Shown in pieces: positions 58,591-64,000 of a stretch of 64,000 bases of DNA (positions are counted from its first letter, which is position 1; every line of letters begins with the position of its first letter). The notes under the pieces are model-generated. The model ran no database searches and was not told where the DNA came from. It saw only the letters and a program-made list of their open reading frames with translations. The position numbers were made by a program, and so were the translations under genes. This DNA is from Flammula alnicola (taxonomy: Eukaryota; Basidiomycota; Agaricomycetes; Agaricales; Strophariaceae). The stretch lies in contig JADNRV010000012.1 of the NCBI GenBank assembly GCA_015499995.1, positions 186,001 to 250,000 on the forward strand. The letters run 5' to 3'.

Positions 58591-59551
58591 ATGACAACTC
58601 TTATCACAGGTGGGACAGGGAAGACAGGACTTGCCCTTGCCAAACTTCTCCATGCTGCCAACCGGCCTGTTCTCCTCGCATCGCGTGCCGGGAAGGCGCC
58701 CGAACCTTTCAAGGCCGTGAAATTCGACTGGTTGGACAAGACGACATACGAGAACCCAGTCAACGCCGACCCCAAGATCGATCGCGTCTACATGCTTGTA
58801 CCCGCTATTTTCGACATGCTGTCATATGTTGGGCCATTCATCGACCTCGCCGTGTCCAAGGGCGTCAAGCGATTTGTCCTCTTGAGCGCCAGCCAGGTGG
58901 AGCCAGGCGATGACGCCCTCGGCAAGGTTCACCAGCACCTATTGGACATCGGGGTCGATTACACCGTCTTGCGTCCGACCTGGTTCCAACGTAAGGCCTA
59001 TCCTTGAGCTCGCTTACCCGTGCTTTCTGACGATCATGCTCACTATAGAGAACTTCGGTAAAAATTTCTACTTCAGCATCCGAGAGCGCAACGAGATTTT
59101 CTCGGCTGCCGGCAACGGTCGGATCGCTTTTGTTTCAGTCGAGGATATCGCACAGGCAGCGTTTGATGCGTTGACGGCAGATAAAAGTCCCAACAAGGAT
59201 CTCATGGTCTTCGGGCCTGAGTTGTATACATACGACGAGGTGTGTCCATCTCGTAGATGATCCATGCGTGCAGAAATATTAAAATACTGAAAACAGGCTG
59301 CCAAACTCCTGTCATCGATCCTTGGAAGAGAAATCACTCACAAGAGGCTCTCGATTGAGGAACTGGGAAAGCTTTACACCGGGTATGGCATGAGTGCAGA
59401 GTATGCCAGTTTGCTTAGCGCCATGGAGGGGAACGTCGGAAAAAGCAAAGAGGAGGAGCTTTTCAACACCAGTGACGACAAGAAATTCATCGGCAAGCAC
59501 ACTTTGTTGGAGTACTTTCAAGCCAACCGTGAGTTGTGGATCAAGACGTAG
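58591..59551 (+). CDS. EasG/NmrA-like NAD(P)-binding reductase, copy 3
   Basis: Rossmann-fold reductase, same family as the genes at 36-39 kb but on the plus strand. Three exons, 281 aa: 58591-58990, 59049-59239, 59297-59551. Exon 1 has exactly the same 400-bp length as in all copies. The cofactor motif is TLITGGTGKTGLALAK. Downstream are APEPFKAVKFDWLDK, FIDLAVSKGVKRFVLL, LDIGVDYTVLRPTWFQ, IAFVSVEDIAQAAFDAL and FGPELYTYDE. The exon 1-2 join gives Gln (C|AG) where copy 4 has Glu (G|AG). The C-terminus is LGREITHKRLSIEEL and YFQANRELWIKT. Intact. Tandem with copy 4; promoter regions of the two share sequence. Confidence 0.88.
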
Positions 59552-60703
59552 ATATTGAATGTAACATTCGAAGAAAGTTGTCATTGCCGATAGTGGGCGC
59601 CGGGTTTGAAAAGAATCACTTTATGACTCGAAGCCGGAGGGGTTTGGGAAGGGTTCAGGTAAACAGACGTTGACTCAATATTCCTGACATCGTTTTCGGG
59701 GTGGTTTGGTTGACGAACGCGTCTAGCTAGATAGTGTAATTGCGAGCGTACGCATGTCCGATCCAAAATGCCCAAATTTTGGCACTTATATACGGACTTT
59801 TTTTGGCCGGTTCCGACCGCATAGGGATCCGACCTACCTTTTTGAGGCCACTTCCGTCCGCCAAATAATCGCTGGCGACTAAGGCCTCAAAATTTTGACA
59901 GTCAGGCGGGTACCTTGGGTCCCGACCTCCCTTTGGGTACCACTTCCGCCCGCATAGCGGTCTCGTACCTTGCTGGCGACTAGCCCTCAAAAGTTTTATG
60001 CCAGAGGGGCTCCTCAGGGAGGTCAACGAACGTACGAATTTGCATGAGACCTCTGGGCCGACCAGCCACTTTCGGACCCTCTTTGGATCGGACATGCGGC
60101 CAAATTTTTCGGTTTCCGTCCGCATGAGGATCGAACATAGGCAGGATTTTGAGGCCATTTCCGTCCGCATAAGGATCGGACATATCCCAGGACGTTAGAT
60201 CAGCACTCGTTTGTAACACATCTTCTGGATTGCGACATCTTGACATCGTTGGGCGCAATTACAGCTAATTAATTATCGATAGACCTGATTTGGCACAGTG
60301 CCGGGGATGCCGTTCGAAGTCGGAAAGACCGTTTGCCCTCTCTCACTAGATCTCACTCTGCATAGGCGGTCAAACCAAATCAGGTTCGACTAAACAAAGG
60401 CGCTGAGCGCTGTATCTGCGAAGTGGGTCTATCGATATGCGAGGTGCTGAAGGGGCAAGATACGAGGCAGGATTACACCAAGGTTAGTAATGCACACTGT
60501 CGGAGTCAACCATGATTACAATTCAATGTATTTTAGGGCGTACCCCCTTCAACATACCTGGATTGATCAGCAACATACTTAGAAGCATGGACACTGGCAC
60601 ATTTACAGTTTGACGCGGCTGAGTACGTCTGTTTGCCTAGAACATGTTCGCAATTCAGCTTTGTAAGACCCTTCACAAAGGGTAATAGATAGCGATGAAA
60701 GGC
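59552..60703. other. Intergenic with degenerate tandem repeats at about 59800-60185
   Basis: Repeats of roughly 70-90 bp are recognisable by recurring CCGTCCGCATAAGGATCGG-like blocks and GCTGGCGACTA with CTCAAAA. Apparent frames on the minus strand (59727-60258) are translations of these repeats and are not genes. Confidence 0.6.
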
Positions 60704-60710
60704 TATAAGA
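60704..60710 (+). promoter_or_regulatory. TATA box of EasG-like copy 4
   Basis: TATAAGA about 100 bp before the ATG, in a region that resembles the promoter of copy 3. Confidence 0.45.
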
Positions 60711-60806
60711 GCAAGCCGCTTTTAACGAAGTAGTACTTCACCACCAGCACACTACATTACCACCACCGCATTACCACCTCACCATCACACCACCTTTAGG
60801 AACAAC

Positions 60807-61761
60807 ATGACAACTCTCATCACAGGCGGAACGGGAAAGACAGGACTTGCTCTGGCGAAATTGCTCCATGCTGCCAACCGACCTGTTCTCCTCACATCGC
60901 GCGCTGGGAAGGGCCCAGAACCTTTCAAGGCCGTGAAATTCGACTGGTTGGACAAGACGACATATGAGAACCCATTCAACGCCGATCCCAAGATCGATCG
61001 TGTCTACATCGTCATACCCGCTATAATCGATACGCTGTCGTACGTTGGGCCATTCATCGACCTCGCCGTGTCCAAGGGCGTCAAGCGATTTGTCCTTTTG
61101 AGCGCCAGCCAGGTAGAGCCAGGCGATGGCCCCCTCGGAAAGGTTCACAAGCACTTATTGGACATTGGGGTCGATTACACCGTCTTGCGTCCAACCTGGT
61201 TTCAAGGTAAGTCTCCTCCTCGCACCCACTTTCCTTTGTTAACGCTCTTGATAGAGAACTTCGCTACCAATTTCTACATCAGCATACGAGAGTACAATCA
61301 GATTTCCTCGGGTACTGGGGAGGGTTGCATCGCGTTTGTTTCGGTCGCCGATATCGCACAGGCCGCATTTGAGGCTTTGACGGCTGAGAAAAGCCCAAAC
61401 AAAGATCTGGTGGTCCTCGGGCCCGATCTGTACTCATACGATGAGGTGCATCCATTCCGCGGATGATTCTGCAAGGTCGAAATACTAACATGACGCATGA
61501 GAGCAGGTTGCTAAGCTCTTGTCATCGATCCTTGGAAGAGAAATCACTCACAAGAAGAATTCGACTGAAGAAACAGCGAAGATCTATGCAGGATTTGGCC
61601 TGAGTCCTGAGTATGCGAACGTCCTCGCAGATTTGGAAGCAAATGCTGCGAAAGGAAAGGAGGTGGAACTTTTCAACAGCAGTGCAGACAAGAAATTCAT
61701 CGGGAAGCACACCTTGTTGGAATACTTCAAAGCCAATCGCGAGTTGTGGATCAAGGCCTAG
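60807..61761 (+). CDS. EasG/NmrA-like NAD(P)-binding reductase, copy 4
   Basis: Tandem paralogue of copy 3, 281 aa, three exons: 60807-61206, 61255-61445, 61507-61761. Same cofactor motif (TLITGGTGKTGLALAK) and same exon lengths as copy 3. The proteins differ mostly in exon 2: FATNFYISIREYNQISSG with TGEGCIAFVSVADIA, against FGKNFYFSIRERNEIFSA. That region probably lines the substrate pocket, so the two may have separated in specificity. C-terminus LGREITHKKNSTEETAKI and YFKANRELWIKA. Intact. Confidence 0.88.
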
Positions 61762-62289
61762 GTAGATTCGATAACGTTAATACAATTTGAAGGAATGTTC
61801 ATGAACCCGCTGCTATCGATTGCATATTCGCGAAGGATTGGTTGTTTGAGCGGTCTATGGAAGTGAAGCGTGAAGGGCGTAAACATCGCGCTCGTTGTCT
61901 GTGTTGAGTTGAAAGTGTGCCGACAGCCACTGGCGAGGTCATGGCGATCGACTCACGGTAACCACAGATAGCCACCACAATTCTTGGGATAAAGTCGTCA
62001 TAAATATTCTCTATTTTGTGGAAAAATCCCATACTATTCGCACATGTCGTGGAGAGAGGGCCGCCAAAGCCCAGATTTGGTACACCTCGTTCTGACCGAG
62101 GCAGAGAAACGAAATAGCATACTCAAAGCATACGTACTGCTATTCGCTCGTCAGATAATAACATAAGCACTGCGCGTATGCAAACATGTTCCGGAGACGT
62201 CTCGCCAGCACTGAACACAATTACAGATGTTGAAACGTGCCGAACGGGCAGACGGCTTACGTTCGAGAGCGTTCGGTACAAACAGATTC
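61762..62289. other. Intergenic
   Basis: 3' flank of EasG-like copy 4; no feature recognised. Confidence 0.6.
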
Positions 62290-62895
62290 GGATTGAGGCC
62301 TGAAGACTGGATATAGATAATCCAAGTGGGTCTCTGAGAAACTGTTGTTTGAAGCTGGCAAGCAGGTCCTGCGAGGACACATAATACGTCCAGGTTACGT
62401 TGTTGGTGATTCGCATACTGCTGGTGTGTAACTTTGTCGATTCTTCATGAGTTATGGTGTCCTGATGTAAAATTTTAGTCACGAATATCGATGATTTCAT
62501 TCGGCGTATGGTCAAGGGATGTGTTCAACTTGGACTCGTTCCCGATGTCAACAACACCATAAACATGGTGTCGACCACGTCGCCCGCTGCACCTCTCTGG
62601 CAGCAGTTTCGCCTTTACCTTATGCCGCATTCTCCGTTCTTCATCACCGCACGGCCTTTAACCACTTTCAATGGCATGCTGTCGACATTGGTGCAATACG
62701 GTTTTCCGAAAGAATCGTGCAAATACCTTGTCTGGCGTCGCAAGCTTGAGCAGCACGTTATGGAGGTGGGCGATAACGCCCTCTTCCCTCTCCTGCATTT
62801 CGTTCTCGACGACCTGCCCACCAGCACGAAGTCTCCCGAGTTGGACAATTCCAATACTACGCCCCTCCTGAGACGCGACGGCGGCGACTTGACAT
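62290..62895 (+). pseudogene. LYS2: LYS2 (alpha-aminoadipate reductase) C-terminal fragment
   Basis: Fragment of the large aminoadipate-semialdehyde dehydrogenase, the NRPS-like lysine-pathway enzyme, taken from its C-terminal reductase domain. In order: GLKTGYR then a stop (family GQ) then SKWVSEKLLFEAGKQ. Next is GHIIRPGYVVGDSHTA and a GT-AG intron (about 62433-62478), then VTNIDDFIRRMVKGCVQLG and VPDVNNTINMV. The frame then changes for VDHVARCTSLAAVSPLP and returns for ITARPLTTFNGMLSTLVQYG through FPLLHFVLDDLPTSTKSPEL. One stop and two compensating frameshifts show decay. The N-terminal 80 percent of the gene is not in this window, and the fragment ends abruptly against an unrelated pseudogene. 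Confidence 0.82.
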
Positions 62896-63960
62896 CCTTG
62901 CGAGCATGGCGAAGTAGGTGACACCCTTCCATTCGCAGGCGACCGTGCTGTGGAACGCGCGACGTCGTCACGTCGGATGCCTTCATTACGGAAACATCTG
63001 TCGGTTGGGAAGAGTGCATCAATTTATCATCAACTAAATATGGGAAATATAAAGGCACGCACGCTCCTGCCAGGTGTTCTAAGTTGTAGAGCTTATCGGG
63101 ATTTTCGACGATAATTGATTGTAGTCGATGGGATTCAGGATCCTTGAAAGCTTCTTCGACCACTTGATTGGCAGCCGCGAGGAGGCACTCTTTACCGCGA
63201 TGCTCGGGTATGATATCAACTCCTATGCTGCATTCACCCATATGAAGCAGGTCAAGGAAGGTTTGTGAAGTCCAGAGGTAGACAAGGCCAATCGGGTCCA
63301 GAGTCTTCCATGGCTAGGGCGGAGGAGCAGGAGGACGCCGGTTTTTTTCTCCTTTCTGCGCTTAGTTGCTTGATATTCCCTGATCCTTTCTGCGCGCAGT
63401 TCGTCTCTGAATTTGATTGCAGAGTCATAGATGAAGGCTTGGACTTGCGGGTCAGTCGGCAAATCTGGGAGTTCCCAGAGGGGTGTGGAATATACCTCTA
63501 GCTCGAGGTATTCGCGTCCGAATTCTTTGTCAAACACGGGAGGTTCGGTCTGGGAATGGATATCCATTGGCGCGTAGAGCATGGGTTCGGCTGACGAAGA
63601 TGGTTTTTCCTGAAGATGACTCGAGGATCCTTCATTAGGCCAATTGAGATAATCGACGGGATCCTCGTGAGCCTTGCGAGAACCAGCGGGATCGTAAGAG
63701 AATAGCCCGCTTTCCGGGCGATGAGTAATGAGGAAAGGCGAAGGAGGTTCCGGGAATTTACCCTTGCTTGCGTAGATAGGTAGCACACCATCCTCTTCGT
63801 GGGCAGGAAATAATGATTCCTCTGAATCTTCCTCTAGCTCTCTAGCTCGGCCAAGAAAGCTTCTCTCCATAGGAGAATCTTTTCTTGCTCTGACTGAGTC
63901 GGAGGTGAATTATGTGAGGAGCCAGAATTAGACGATGTTTCTACGGGCATGGGTCCCAGA
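62896..63960 (-). pseudogene. Fungal GNAT-domain protein pseudogene (different subfamily)
   Basis: Reads leftward from MPVETSSNSGSSHNSPPTQS (about 63953), WREAFLAELE, then in another frame LEEDSEESLFPAHEEDG through IYDSAIKFRDELRAERI. A stop (CCC TAG) and frame change near 63330 precede LDPIGLVYLWTSQTFLDLLH and MGECSIGVDIIPEHRGK, the acetyl-CoA loop region. The tail RAFHSTVACEWKGVTYFAML is in yet another frame. At least three frameshifts. It lacks similarity to the GNAT copies at 40-46 kb beyond the fold. The left end touches the LYS2 fragment. Confidence 0.68.
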
Positions 63961-64000
63961 CGCGCATAGAGGAATTACTCGCTGCACTGGACATGTTGGA

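Noticed and set aside
59727..60258. Minus-strand frames of 92 and 147 codons
   Set aside because: They translate the degenerate tandem repeats and show no protein-like conservation.
62508..62921. Stand-alone 137-codon plus-strand gene
   Set aside because: It is a frame-shifted part of the LYS2 fragment, not an independent gene.
1..64000. CRISPR arrays, riboswitches, bacterial-type operons or phage elements
   Set aside because: Nothing of this kind is visible; gene structure is clearly eukaryotic.

Overview
This is eukaryotic nuclear DNA from a basidiomycete fungus, most likely an Agaricomycete. Genes are broken by many 50-80 bp GT-AG (occasionally GC-AG) introns. The gene families are typical of that group: aryl-alcohol dehydrogenase-type aldo-keto reductases, a fungal HNH protein, Delta-9 desaturases with a C-terminal cytochrome b5 domain, and NmrA/EasG-like reductases. 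The mobile elements are an Agaricomycete-type hAT element and a Helitron. No species can be named from sequence alone. All exon coordinates were derived by hand from splice sites and reading frame.

Layout. 0-18 kb holds a roughly mirror-image cluster. Two intact aldo-keto reductases (AAD1, AAD2) lie on the minus strand. Next come a frameshifted HNH gene and two head-to-head fatty-acid desaturases (8.9-10.6 kb minus, 12.2-14.0 kb plus). On the plus strand follow a 5'-truncated AAD pseudogene and an intact AAD3. A 1.3 kb, nearly identical inverted repeat joins the AAD1 end (1-1318) to the AAD pseudogene (15221-16543). 19-23 kb carries two paralogous secreted proteins, each built of three copies of a two-exon module; I do not recognise the family. 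23.8-27.4 kb is a structurally complete hAT transposon with 16-bp terminal inverted repeats and a perfect 8-bp target duplication. 29.4-35.8 kb is the listerin (LTN1) ribosome-quality-control ubiquitin ligase.

36-47 kb contains EasG-like reductases, GNAT acetyltransferases, their decaying copies and two intron-containing tRNA-Asp genes, produced by local segmental duplication, with a PTEN-type phosphatase embedded. 47.4-49.3 kb is a B-type cyclin. 49.8-56.9 kb is a Helitron encoding a Rep/helicase with one frameshift and a second protein; it has two possible 3' termini. 57-61.8 kb again has a GNAT pseudogene and two intact EasG-like genes, now on the plus strand. 62.3-64 kb contains a transposed, broken LYS2 fragment abutting a decayed GNAT-type gene.

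How it fits together. Four housekeeping genes (LTN1, PTEN, cyclin B, tRNA-Asp) are interleaved with rapidly duplicating accessory genes. The AAD, EasG-like and GNAT families can be imagined acting on small aromatic or alkaloid-like molecules (carbonyl reduction, Rossmann-type reduction, acylation), but co-function is inference; tandem duplication alone explains the arrangement. The least explained items are the secreted modular repeat family, the EasG-GNAT duplication units and the double-ended Helitron.
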